A stretch of DNA of 64,000 nucleotides. Origin: Propionibacteriaceae bacterium UBA7704 (GTDB lineage: Bacteria; Actinomycetota; Actinomycetes; Propionibacteriales; Propionibacteriaceae). This document shows positions 17,635-25,962 of this stretch, in pieces. How positions within the stretch are numbered: position 1 is the stretch's first letter; every line of letters starts with the position of its first letter. The notes beneath the pieces are model-generated. The model was given only the letters and a program-made list of their open reading frames with translations. It ran no database searches and had not been told where the DNA came from. The stretch is from NCBI GenBank assembly GCA_002482525.1, contig DLGC01000017.1, forward strand, positions 260,680 to 324,679. Direction: 5' to 3'. The position numbers were made by a program, and so were the translations under genes.

Positions 17635-18435
17635 TCAGCCCTCTTGTTCCCGCGGCACCCGGTGTCCCACACGAATGTCGAAAACCAATTCGGGCGGCTC
17701 CTCACCGCGAATCTCCGCGAGCAGTCCGGTGAGGGCGGCCATAATCCGCAGGCTGGCGCGACGCACCGACTCCGGATCGTCGGCACCGCCCAGATCGTGC
17801 AGCTCGACCGGCGTCCCAGCACGCATGATCATGGTTTTGCGCGGCCAGAATCTCGGCCAGGTGAGCTTCTTTCCCGCCATCACATAGTTGGCACCCCACT
17901 GCGCCACCGGTACCACCGGCGCTCCGGTGCTGAGCGCCAATCGGGCCGCACCCGGACGTGACGTCATCGGCCAGGTCTGAGGGTCCGCGGTCTTGGTGCC
18001 TTCGGGGTAGATCACCACGCACTCCCCCGCCCGCAGCGCCGCTTCGGCATGCACCAAGGCATCCTTGGCGCGATCGGTATTCCGCTCAACAGGAATCTGA
18101 CCGGTGGCGCGAGCCAACTGACCGATTCCGGGAATCCTCCACAGGTCGGATTTGCCCAGGGCCCGCGGCCAGCGTCCGTTCCAGATCAGGTATTGGGCCA
18201 AAGCGACCGGATCGAAATCCGAAATGTGGTTCGACACCACAATCACCGGCCCAGCCGCCGGCAGGTTCGACGCATCGTCCCAGTCACAATCAACCAGGGC
18301 GCGCACCAGCCCACCCACAATCCGAACTGTGCGGCGATAGACCGGCTGCACCGGGGTCGGATTGGCCACCTTCAGCGGCAGTCTCGCCCGGGCAGCCCCC
18401 ACCACAGGAGGCTGCGGTCGATCCTCGAAACTCAC
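17635..18435 (-). CDS. plsC: 1-acyl-glycerol-3-phosphate acyltransferase family protein
   Basis: Lysophospholipid acyltransferase. HX4D motif NHISDFD (His70, Asp75), a glycine/arginine motif near GQIPVERN and the PEGT motif in VVIYPEGTKT near residue 140. 266 aa. The GTG at 18435 overlaps the leuD stop as GTGA, which settles the start despite a longer open frame. In actinobacteria plsC normally sits before gpsA-ddl-thiL. Here gpsA is absent from that place. Confidence 0.85.
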   Translation of the reverse strand: MSFEDRPQPPVVGAARARLPLKVANPTPVQPVYRRTVRIVGGLVRALVDCDWDDASNLPAAGPVIVVSNHISDFDPVALAQYLIWNGRWPRALGKSDLWRIPGIGQLARATGQIPVERNTDRAKDALVHAEAALRAGECVVIYPEGTKTADPQTWPMTSRPGAARLALSTGAPVVPVAQWGANYVMAGKKLTWPRFWPRKTMIMRAGTPVELHDLGGADDPESVRRASLRIMAALTGLLAEIRGEEPPELVFDIRVGHRVPREQEG

Positions 18436-19037
18436 CCAGCGATCTTGGCAGGCAAAGTCTTCGGCAGCCAACCCGGACGCGTCGATTCGAAGGCGGCGAT
18501 GTCGTCCTCGTGAGTCAGCGTGATCGCGATGTCGTCCAGACCTTCCAGCAGCCGATGCCGGGTGTAGTCGTCGATCCCGAAGTCGAAGACCTGGTCACCG
18601 GCAGTGATCGTCTTGGTCACCAGGTCGACGCTGAATTCCACTCCCGGCGTCGCCTCGGCGATGGCCCAGAGTTGCTCCACGACGGACTGATCAACAGTGG
18701 CGATCACGAGCCCGGCCTTGCCGGAGTTGCCGCGGAAGATGTCGCCGAAGCGCGAACCGATGATGACGCGGAAGCCGTAGTTCTGCAGGGCCCAGACGGC
18801 GTGTTCCCGCGAGGAGCCGGTGCCGAAATCCGGACCGGCGACCAGGATCGAACCCGCTGTATAGGCCGGCTGATTGAGCACAAATGCCGGATCGTTGCGC
18901 CACGCGGAGAACAATCCGTCCTCGAAACCGGTGCGGGTGACCCGCTTCAGGTAGACCGCCGGAATGATCTGGTCGGTGTCGACATTGCTGCGTCGCAGCG
19001 GAACCGCGATACCGGTGTGTGAGCTGAATTTATCCAT
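18432..19037 (-). CDS. leuD: 3-isopropylmalate dehydratase, small subunit
   Basis: Small subunit of isopropylmalate isomerase in leucine synthesis. It pairs with LeuC encoded 10 bp upstream. 201 aa with the family features NVDTDQIIPAVYLK, GPDFGTGSSREHAVWALQ and GNSGKAGLV. It also serves citramalate isomerisation when isoleucine is made through CimA, which is encoded at 30-32 kb. Confidence 0.96.
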   Translation of the reverse strand: MDKFSSHTGIAVPLRRSNVDTDQIIPAVYLKRVTRTGFEDGLFSAWRNDPAFVLNQPAYTAGSILVAGPDFGTGSSREHAVWALQNYGFRVIIGSRFGDIFRGNSGKAGLVIATVDQSVVEQLWAIAEATPGVEFSVDLVTKTITAGDQVFDFGIDDYTRHRLLEGLDDIAITLTHEDDIAAFESTRPGWLPKTLPAKIAG

Positions 19038-19047
19038 GTCGATCTCC

Positions 19048-20445
19048 TTACAGGTCCGCCGGGGAGCTCAGGGTGCCGCGAATCGCGGTGGCCGCAGCCA
19101 CCAACGGTGACACCAGGTGCGTGCGTCCGCCCTTGCCCTGGCGTCCTTCGAAGTTGCGGTTGGAGGTGGACGCACTGCGTTCACCGGGGGCGAGTTGGTC
19201 GGGATTCATGCCCAGGCACATCGAGCAGCCGGCCGCACGCCACTCCGCACCGAACTCGGTGAAGATCGCGTCCAGGCCCTCGTCTTCGGCTTGGGCCTTC
19301 ACCCGCGCCGAGCCGGGGACCACCAGCATCCGCACACCGTCGGCGATGGAGGCGCCCTTCACGACCTCGGCTGCAGCTCGCAGGTCTTCGATGCGGCCGT
19401 TGGTGCACGATCCCAAGAATACGGTGTCGACCTTGATGTCGTGCATGGGAGTGCCCGCAGTCAGGTCCATGTACTCCAGGGCACGTTCGGCAGCGGCCTT
19501 GGCCACCGGGTCGGCGAAATCATCGGGCCCCGGGACGGCAGCCGACAGCGGAACCCCCTGGCCGGGGTTGGTTCCCCAGGTCACGAACGGGCTCAACTGG
19601 GTGGCATCGATGTCCACCTCGGCGTCGAAAACGGCGTCGGCGTCGGTGAACAGCGTCTTCCAGTGCGCCACGGCGGCGTCCCAGTCAGCGCCTTCCGGGG
19701 CGTGCGGGCGTCCCTTGAGGTAGGCGAAGGTGGTCTCGTCGGGAGCCACCATTCCTGCCTTGGCACCCCATTCGATGCTCATATTGCAGATCGTCATGCG
19801 GCCCTCCATCGACATCTTCTCGATGGTGTCGCCGCGATACTCCACGATGTAACCCTGGCCGCCACCGGTTCCCACCTTGGCGATCAGCGCCAGCACCACA
19901 TCTTTGGCGGTAACCCCGGCAGGAAGCTCGCCGGTGATATTCACCGCCATGGTCTTCGGGCGGGCCTGCGGCAGCGTCTGGGTGGCCATCACATGCTCGA
20001 CCTCGGAGGTTCCGATGCCAAATGCCAGGGCACCGAAGGCACCGTGGGTGGCGGTGTGCGAATCGCCGCAGACCACGGTCAGGCCGGGCTGGGTCAGCCC
20101 CAACTGCGGGCCGATGATGTGCACCACGCCCTGATCCAGGTCACCGAGGGAGTGAATGCGGACGCCGAACTCGGCGGCGTTGGCCCGCAAGGTGTCCACC
20201 TGCAGCTTCGAGACCGGGTCGGCGATCGGAGCGGTGATGTTCAGCGTCGGGGTGTTGTGATCCTCGGTGGCCATGGTCAAATCGGTGCGGCGCACGGTGC
20301 GCCCGGCAAGGCGCAGCCCGTCGAAGGCCTGAGGGCTGGTTACTTCATGGACCAGGTGAAGGTCGATGTAGAGCAGGTCGGGTTCGCCATCGGCTGTACG
20401 AACCACATGTTCGTCCCATACCTTGTCACTGAGGGTTTTTCCCAT
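19048..20445 (-). CDS. leuC: 3-isopropylmalate dehydratase, large subunit
   Basis: Aconitase-family large subunit carrying the [4Fe-4S] cluster. Cluster cysteines lie in GSCTNGRIED and AGCSMCLGMN. 465 aa from MGKTLSDKVWDEHVV. The ATG at 20445 has GGAGAT at good spacing, and the upstream open frame is not conserved. Divergent from ndgR, the usual regulator of leuCD in actinobacteria. Confidence 0.96.
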   Translation of the reverse strand: MGKTLSDKVWDEHVVRTADGEPDLLYIDLHLVHEVTSPQAFDGLRLAGRTVRRTDLTMATEDHNTPTLNITAPIADPVSKLQVDTLRANAAEFGVRIHSLGDLDQGVVHIIGPQLGLTQPGLTVVCGDSHTATHGAFGALAFGIGTSEVEHVMATQTLPQARPKTMAVNITGELPAGVTAKDVVLALIAKVGTGGGQGYIVEYRGDTIEKMSMEGRMTICNMSIEWGAKAGMVAPDETTFAYLKGRPHAPEGADWDAAVAHWKTLFTDADAVFDAEVDIDATQLSPFVTWGTNPGQGVPLSAAVPGPDDFADPVAKAAAERALEYMDLTAGTPMHDIKVDTVFLGSCTNGRIEDLRAAAEVVKGASIADGVRMLVVPGSARVKAQAEDEGLDAIFTEFGAEWRAAGCSMCLGMNPDQLAPGERSASTSNRNFEGRQGKGGRTHLVSPLVAAATAIRGTLSSPADL

Positions 20446-20531
20446 CGGATCTCCATCGCTCGCGGGGAATATCTGAAGTCTCTGGAAGTGTAGCTCTTGC
20501 ATATCATGATCCGAGACGGCAGTCTTATCCT
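20446..20531. promoter_or_regulatory. Divergent leuC/ndgR control region
   Basis: 86-bp gap between leuC and ndgR. NdgR-type regulators bind such leuC promoters in streptomycetes and corynebacteria. The centre holds the palindrome ATCATGAT at 20503-20510. The exact operator cannot be assigned by eye. Confidence 0.5.
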
Positions 20532-21257
20532 ATGGACAGTTCGAGTGGTGTTGGGGTTCTTGACAAGGCAGCTTTGGTGCTGACGGCATTGGAACAAGGT
20601 CCGACGACGTTGGCCGGATTGGTCACGGCGACCGGGTTGGCCCGGCCGACTGCCCACCGTCTCGCCGTTGCACTGGAACACCACCGCTTGGTCAGCCGCG
20701 ATCTGCAAGGCCGCTTCGTGCTCGGTCCGCGCCTGACCGAACTGGCCTCCGCAGCCGGCGAGGATCGGCTGTTGGCCACCGCCGGACCCGTGCTGGCCCG
20801 GCTACGCGATATCACCGGAGAATCGGCCCAACTCTTCCGCCGCCAAGGCGACATGCGCGTGTGCGCGGCAGCCGCCGAGCGCCCGGTCGGATTGCGTGAC
20901 ACCATCCCGATCGGCACTCAGCTCACCATGAGCGCGGGATCAGCCGCCCAGGTGCTCCTCGCCTGGGAAGACCCCGACCGCATCCAGCGCGGACTGCAGA
21001 GTTCGTCGTTCTCCGCGGTCGCCCTGGCCACGGTGCGTCGCCGCGGCTGGGCTCAGTCAGTGGCCGAACGCGAGCCCGGCGTGGCTTCGGTGTCGGCCCC
21101 GGTTCGCTCCCCCAGCGGCAAGGTGATCGCCGCCGTCAGCGTCTCGGGCCCGATCGAGCGACTGTCCCGTCAACCCGGCCGCTTACACGCCCCGGCGGTC
21201 ATCGCCGCGGCCGAGCGCCTTTCAGAGGTGCTGCGTCGCAATGGTGGCGAGGGCTGA
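20532..21257 (+). CDS. ndgR: IclR-family regulator NdgR
   Basis: Amino-acid-responsive regulator of leuCD. 241 aa: winged HTH (about 5-65) with the nearly invariant SSGVGVLDKAALVLTALEQG start and LARPTAHRLAVALEHH recognition region, then an IclR effector domain. The sequence agrees closely with streptomycete NdgR, which fixes the ATG start although TATCCT lies directly against it and no Shine-Dalgarno is seen. The 3' end overlaps the convergent DUF2332 gene by 36 bp. Confidence 0.92.
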   Translation: MDSSSGVGVLDKAALVLTALEQGPTTLAGLVTATGLARPTAHRLAVALEHHRLVSRDLQGRFVLGPRLTELASAAGEDRLLATAGPVLARLRDITGESAQLFRRQGDMRVCAAAAERPVGLRDTIPIGTQLTMSAGSAAQVLLAWEDPDRIQRGLQSSSFSAVALATVRRRGWAQSVAEREPGVASVSAPVRSPSGKVIAAVSVSGPIERLSRQPGRLHAPAVIAAAERLSEVLRRNGGEG

Positions 21258-22340
21258 GCCCTCGACCCATTCCAGCCAGTAGCCATGAGGGTGGCCCAGG
21301 CCCAGCACCTGGTCGTCACGCGCGCCGTTGCGCCAACGCACGACCCGCAATGCGCTCAGACTCTGCTGAGCGAGGCTCGTCGGCCACACCAACCCTGAGG
21401 TCAGCTCCGGGGCCTCATAGGCCACCCAACTCACATCCTGACGGTGGCCGATCTCGTTGAGTTGCTCCCAGAACGCCGACTGCTGCGGCACGGGCAGGTA
21501 GTTCAGCACCCAGGTGGTGGTGATCACCGGATGCCCGGCATCCAGCCGCGACACCACCGCAGCCAGGTCGGCCACCGCATCGCCGGCGACCAACTCCGGA
21601 CGCACCATCAGCGCCTCATCCAAGGCGGCCCGCAGCCGTACGAAGCGATCAGCCTGATCGGGCCACACACAGGCCTCCAGCCAGCGCACCTGGTCGGGGT
21701 CGGTAATGTCCACCGGGTCGCGATCCAGTCCAACCCGCTGGACGATGCTGGGCAACTCGGTTGGGGGTACTCCCGGTGGCAACGCCCCGGTGAGCCGACA
21801 CGCCAGCTCGATCTCACCGACTCCCCCGCTGTGATCACCCCAGCGATACCGATACCGATCAGTCAGCAGGTTCAGACCGGCACTCGCACCGATATCGATG
21901 TGGCTCAGCGTCCCGACTTCGGCGGCGATGCCCGCAAGAGCGAGCACAAGCACTGCGCTGCGTCCGATCTCGTTGGTCTGGGGCACCCGAGTGCGGACCA
22001 ACTTCACCAATTCGCTGCGATGGCACCGACAGAACTCAACCAGCGTCGGCAGCGGATCATCACCAATAGGAGTGCCGGTCAGGTTGGGATACCAGGCGGT
22101 GAGTGGCTCACTCGGATCGGCCAGCAGCAGGCTGTGAATGGCGGCGAACAGCGTCACCGGCAGCCGGGAGCTCCGGGGCGCCTCAGCCAGGATGGCGAGC
22201 ACGTCGGGCTGATCGACCAGGCCTGCTGCGAAACGGGCGTACAGCGGCGCGCGGCGTCCGGCCACCGACACGAAGTCGGCCATGAGTTCGCGTTCGTGGG
22301 AAAGATCGCTCGCTTCGGCTGCAGGGGCCATCATCGACAT
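21222..22340 (-). CDS. DUF2332 family protein
   Basis: 372 aa, matching the actinobacterial DUF2332 family of unknown function. A methyltransferase-like glycine motif (HIDIGASAGLNLL, near residue 148) and a later acidic strand suggest a Rossmann fold, but no activity is established. Three ATGs cluster at the start (22340, 22334, 22331). Convergent with ndgR, divergent from the hisC-like gene. Confidence 0.8.
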   Translation of the reverse strand: MSMMAPAAEASDLSHERELMADFVSVAGRRAPLYARFAAGLVDQPDVLAILAEAPRSSRLPVTLFAAIHSLLLADPSEPLTAWYPNLTGTPIGDDPLPTLVEFCRCHRSELVKLVRTRVPQTNEIGRSAVLVLALAGIAAEVGTLSHIDIGASAGLNLLTDRYRYRWGDHSGGVGEIELACRLTGALPPGVPPTELPSIVQRVGLDRDPVDITDPDQVRWLEACVWPDQADRFVRLRAALDEALMVRPELVAGDAVADLAAVVSRLDAGHPVITTTWVLNYLPVPQQSAFWEQLNEIGHRQDVSWVAYEAPELTSGLVWPTSLAQQSLSALRVVRWRNGARDDQVLGLGHPHGYWLEWVEGSALATIATQHL

Positions 22341-22458
22341 TTATCACTTTCGGTGCTGAAACGCACGCGATCAGGGCTGATTCTTCTGGACCGCGGGACG
22401 AACTGTCCTCGCGAGCGAAATTGCGGTTCACTGTCTGGGCAAGCATGGAAGGAAGCTG

Positions 22459-23622
22459 ATGTCCCAGCCCGCACCTCAGCCCCGCTCGGCGGTCAAAGCC
22501 CTGCCCGGCTATGTCGCCGGTCGACGCGCCCAGTCGGCGCTCACCGAACCGTTGGCCTCCAACGAGAGCCACTTCCTACCCGACCCCACCGTGTTGGCGG
22601 CCATCGCCAGTGCAGCGGTACGAGCCAACCGCTACCCCGACATGGCCAGCCTCACCTTGCGCGAGCGGCTTGCCGAGATCAACACGGTGGACGTCGCGGA
22701 GATCGCAGTGGGTCCGGGCAGCGTCGGGGTGCTCAGCCAGCTCATCGGTGCCGTCTGCGACCCTGGCGACGAGGTGATCTTCGCCTGGCGCTCCTTCGAG
22801 GCCTATCCCATCCTGTGTCAGTTGGCCGGGGCCAACGCCGTTCAGATTCCGCTCACTGAGGCGGAGAACCACGATCTGCCTGCCATGGCTGCCGCCGTCG
22901 GCGACGCCACCAAGGTGATCCTGCTGTGCACACCGAACAACCCGACCGGCACCAGCATCGCCACCGATGAACTGCGTGAGTTCCTCAACCAGGTCCCCGA
23001 CACGGTGCTGGTGGTGCTGGATGAGGCCTACCGGGAGTACTCGCCGCGTACAGCACCGGATTCGATGGCGTTGTACCGCGAGTACCCGAACCTGTGCCTG
23101 CTGCGGACCTTCTCCAAGGCCTATGGCCTGGCTGGATTGCGAGTTGGTTATGCGATTGCCAAACCGGATCTCGCCGAGGGGCTGCGCCGCACCCAGGTGC
23201 CGTTCTCGGTCAGTGCCGTCGCCGAATCCGCCGCCGTTGCCGCGTTGGGCACGATCAACGAAGTCACCAAGCACGCCGACGAAATCGCTCGCGAGCGCGA
23301 TCGCGTCATCGCGGCAGCCCGGGACCTCGGCTGGACGGTGCCCGACAGCACGGCGAACTTCATCTGGTTGAGACTGGATGACCAGCGTCGCGAACAGCTC
23401 ATGACGGCATTCGACCACGCCGAGATTCTGGTGCGCGCCTACCCCGGCGACGGCATCCGCATCACCGTGGCTGGCCCCATCGCCAACGACCGCGTGCTCA
23501 CCGTGCTGCGTGCCCAGCGGGAGCTGGCTGCGTCACCTCGGGACGAGGAATCCGGTGACGGTGAGGCTGACACCGATCACGACGGCGTACCGGCCCTCGA
23601 CGGCTCGGAGAGCTCGTCCTGA
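22459..23622 (+). CDS. hisC: Histidinol-phosphate/aromatic aminotransferase, HisC type
   Basis: Class-I/II PLP aminotransferase. The PLP lysine is in TFSKAYGLAGLRVGY. NPTGT, the DEAY motif and a C-terminal arginine in DGIRITV are also present. 387 aa. Its substrate could be histidinol phosphate or aromatic amino acids (actinobacterial Pat), and the sequence does not decide. No other his gene is adjacent, while hisF is 21 kb away. The last 30 residues are an unusual acidic Ser/Asp/Gly tail. AAGGA five bases before the ATG. Confidence 0.85.
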   Translation: MSQPAPQPRSAVKALPGYVAGRRAQSALTEPLASNESHFLPDPTVLAAIASAAVRANRYPDMASLTLRERLAEINTVDVAEIAVGPGSVGVLSQLIGAVCDPGDEVIFAWRSFEAYPILCQLAGANAVQIPLTEAENHDLPAMAAAVGDATKVILLCTPNNPTGTSIATDELREFLNQVPDTVLVVLDEAYREYSPRTAPDSMALYREYPNLCLLRTFSKAYGLAGLRVGYAIAKPDLAEGLRRTQVPFSVSAVAESAAVAALGTINEVTKHADEIARERDRVIAAARDLGWTVPDSTANFIWLRLDDQRREQLMTAFDHAEILVRAYPGDGIRITVAGPIANDRVLTVLRAQRELAASPRDEESGDGEADTDHDGVPALDGSESSS

Positions 23623-23635
23623 CAGGTGCCTGAAC

Positions 23636-23673
23636 GCACGAGTGCCCGTCCCTGAAGGGACGGGCACTCGTGC
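23636..23673. terminator. 17-bp perfect hairpin between hisC and tRNA-Glu
   Basis: Perfect 17-bp stem with a TGAA tetraloop, followed on the plus strand by TTTG. It lies between the convergent hisC-like gene and tRNA-Glu, so it probably terminates both. Confidence 0.85.
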
Positions 23674-23677
23674 TTTG

Positions 23678-23750
23678 TAGCCCCGAGGGGATTCGAACCC
23701 CCGCTACCGCCTTGAGAGGGCGGCGTGCTAGGCCGCTACACAACGGGGCC
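23678..23750 (-). tRNA. tRNA-Glu (CTC)
   Basis: 73-nt cloverleaf. Acceptor GGCCCCG pairs with CGGGGCT (first pair G-U). Anticodon stem CCGCC/GGCGG with loop CTCTCAA gives anticodon CTC. T-loop TTCGAAT. Discriminator A. CCA is not encoded. Confidence 0.95.
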
Positions 23751-23852
23751 AAACGGGTGTCGTGAGCGTGTTGCCACGATCGCGACGCCAGCGAAGACTA
23801 GCGCACTGGATTCGCCTCGGCGAATCGACCAACGCGGTGATTCCTCACTGCG

Positions 23853-23924
23853 TTGGGGTACTAGGACTCGAACCTAGACTGACGGAACCAGAATCCGGCG
23901 GGCTGCCAATTACCCCATACCCCA
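23853..23924 (-). tRNA. tRNA-Gln (CTG)
   Basis: 72-nt cloverleaf. Acceptor TGGGGTA pairs with TACCCCA. Anticodon loop TTCTGGT gives anticodon CTG. T-loop TTCGAGT. CCA is not encoded. It lies 102 bp upstream of tRNA-Glu on the same strand. Confidence 0.95.
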
Positions 23925-24014
23925 TCGTCTATCAGTAGTCGCGTCAACCGGGTCACGGTCCTTGCGCCACTCATAGACTTGCCGGCCTGGTGAGGCCGGC
24001 GACGAGCCACTTTA

Positions 24015-25028
24015 CTAGAGGGCGGGTTTGCCCACCAAACTGGCGCGCGGCGTGCGGGTCGCGAGCTTCATTCGCTTGGCAACCAATACCGCCACGGCTG
24101 CGAATCCAGCGAATCCAGCAAGGTTCCACAGCAGCTCCGGCCAGGACGCCTGCGTGACCGCCCGGGTCTCAGCCATGGTTCCCGAGATGGCGGCGTAGCC
24201 GAAGGCCACCACATTGTTGACCACATGCGCGGCAATCCCTGCCTCCAGGCCACCGGTCTTGACGACCAGCCAGCCCGCGATGAGGCCGAAGGCGAATCGG
24301 TGCAGGAACAGCGGTAGGTTCTGGCCGCCGTGCATCAGCGCGAAGATGAACGCCGAAGCGACAACGCCAAACCAGCGCTGGTAGCCCAGGGCGAATCGTC
24401 CGGCCAGCCCGTCCGCCACCGGCGCAGCGTTGAAGCTGGGAGCAGCGGAGTGCAGTGCTTGAATCAGATAGCCACGGAAGAAGTACTCCTCGCCTGCCGC
24501 CTGCAGTGGCGCCAGCAGCACGATCACCAGCAGGTAGCCCCACAGCTGCGACTCCGGTGCCCAAACCAAGGGCTGACCGATCCTCGACACTGCCCAGACA
24601 CCACCGAGAACCACCAGGGCAGCGCCGCCGGTGACTGTTGCATAGCGCCACCGGAAGGCCGGCTGCACCGACGACAACCAACGAGGGTCGAAGCGATGCA
24701 GGAACAGCACCATCGCCATGGTCAGTGGGATCAGGAAGGCCAGACTCACCAGGTTGGCGCTCATCAGAGCCAGTTCGTTGGCGGTCTCGCCGGTGCTGAA
24801 ACTCGACAAAGTGCCCGGCGACCCGTATCCCACCCAGAACAGCCAGATCACCGCCAGAGCGATATAGCCGCGGATGATCCAGAAGATCAGCAGACCCATC
24901 ATGGCTCCGCCGACGCCGAGCGCCAGCGCCTTGCCTGGAGTGCGCTGGCTGGGAAGCACCCCCAATGCCAACGGGTACTCCACGTCCGGGCGTGGCTCGA
25001 AGTCGACGAAACGATCCTTCCAGCTCAT
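24015..25028 (-). CDS. CPBP-family intramembrane metalloprotease
   Basis: Polytopic Abi/CAAX-protease-like protein, 337 aa with about eight hydrophobic helices. Catalytic signature: EE180-181xxxR185 (GEEYFFRGYL), the histidine in FALMHGG and HVVNN. Substrate unknown. The ATG comes 2 bp after the FAH-hydrolase stop, so the pair forms an operon. Confidence 0.88.
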   Translation of the reverse strand: MSWKDRFVDFEPRPDVEYPLALGVLPSQRTPGKALALGVGGAMMGLLIFWIIRGYIALAVIWLFWVGYGSPGTLSSFSTGETANELALMSANLVSLAFLIPLTMAMVLFLHRFDPRWLSSVQPAFRWRYATVTGGAALVVLGGVWAVSRIGQPLVWAPESQLWGYLLVIVLLAPLQAAGEEYFFRGYLIQALHSAAPSFNAAPVADGLAGRFALGYQRWFGVVASAFIFALMHGGQNLPLFLHRFAFGLIAGWLVVKTGGLEAGIAAHVVNNVVAFGYAAISGTMAETRAVTQASWPELLWNLAGFAGFAAVAVLVAKRMKLATRTPRASLVGKPAL

Positions 25029-25030
25029 GC

Positions 25031-25831
25031 TCAGTCCTCACTCACCACAGGATTGGTCAGGGTGCCGATCCCTGACACCGTCACGCTCACCGAGTCTCCG
25101 GGCACGATCTCGCCGATTCCGGCCGGGGTGCCGGTGAGAATCACGTCGCCGGGAAGCAGCGTGGTGAAGCTGGAGACATGCGCGATCAGTTCGGGGATGG
25201 AGAACACCATGTCGGCGGTATTGCCGGATTGCCGAACCTCCCCGTTCACCGTGGTCACGAGGTCCAGGTCGGCGGCCTCGCCCAACTCGAGGTGGGTGGA
25301 GATCCACGGCCCGAGCGGACAGAAACTGTCGAAACCCTTGGCCCGTGACCACTGACCGTCGCTGCTCTGCAGGTCGCGAGCGGTGACGTCGTTGGCGACG
25401 GTGTAGCCGAAAATCACATCGGCGGCGCGTTCGATGGGCACGCGGCGGCAGATCCGGCCGATCACCACCGCGAGTTCACCCTCGTAGTGCAGGTTCTCGG
25501 TCTCCGGTGGGCGCACAATCGGCTCGCCGGGGCCGATCACCGAGGTGTTGGGCTTGAGGAACACCAGCGGAGTCGTGGGAACCTCCGCCCCGCGTTCAGC
25601 GGCATGCTCGGCATAGTTGCGTCCGATGCCGAGCACCTTGCTTCGCGGGATCACCGGGGCGACCAATCGGACGTCGGCTAAGGCGAGGCGTTCGCCGGTG
25701 AAATGCACTGCCCCGGCCAGCGGGTCGCCGGACACCACGGCAATAGTCTCGGGGTTCTCTCCTTGGTCCTCGGCGAGTTCGACCACACCGTAGGTGGGAT
25801 CGCCGTGGGCTACGAATCTGGCAATGCGCAT
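25031..25831 (-). CDS. Fumarylacetoacetate hydrolase-family protein
   Basis: FAH-superfamily C-C bond hydrolase or isomerase, 266 aa. The active-site pocket GRNYAEHA and metal ligands in HYEGELAVVIG and NDVTARDLQ are present. In actinobacteria a close homologue usually precedes gltX near ndgR-leuCD. Here gltX is absent and a CPBP gene follows. The exact substrate is unknown. ATG start with TAGGGT 7 nt upstream. Confidence 0.88.
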   Translation of the reverse strand: MRIARFVAHGDPTYGVVELAEDQGENPETIAVVSGDPLAGAVHFTGERLALADVRLVAPVIPRSKVLGIGRNYAEHAAERGAEVPTTPLVFLKPNTSVIGPGEPIVRPPETENLHYEGELAVVIGRICRRVPIERAADVIFGYTVANDVTARDLQSSDGQWSRAKGFDSFCPLGPWISTHLELGEAADLDLVTTVNGEVRQSGNTADMVFSIPELIAHVSSFTTLLPGDVILTGTPAGIGEIVPGDSVSVTVSGIGTLTNPVVSED

Positions 25832-25838
25832 GGCGCAC

Positions 25839-25844
25839 ACCCTA
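25839..25844 (-). promoter_or_regulatory. Leaderless -10 element of the FAH gene
   Basis: TAGGGT on the minus strand, seven bases (GTGCGCC), then ATG at 25831. No Shine-Dalgarno. Confidence 0.6.
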
Positions 25845-25893
25845 GCCGTCTCGCTGGGCTGCTTCGTTCCGGCTCGGCCGACCGGAACGCCGA

Positions 25894-25920
25894 GGGGTGG
25901 GCGCACACCGCACCCACCCC
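25894..25920 (-). terminator. Probable hcp terminator
   Basis: GGGGTGGG and CCCACCCC form an 8-bp stem with an 11-nt loop, 42 bp past the hcp stop. A second 8-bp stem (CGTTCCGG/CCGGAACG) follows at 25865-25889. Neither has a U-tract. Confidence 0.45.
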
Positions 25921-25962
25921 CGACATCGGCCCCCCAGACCGCAGGCGGTAGATCGCCTCTGC

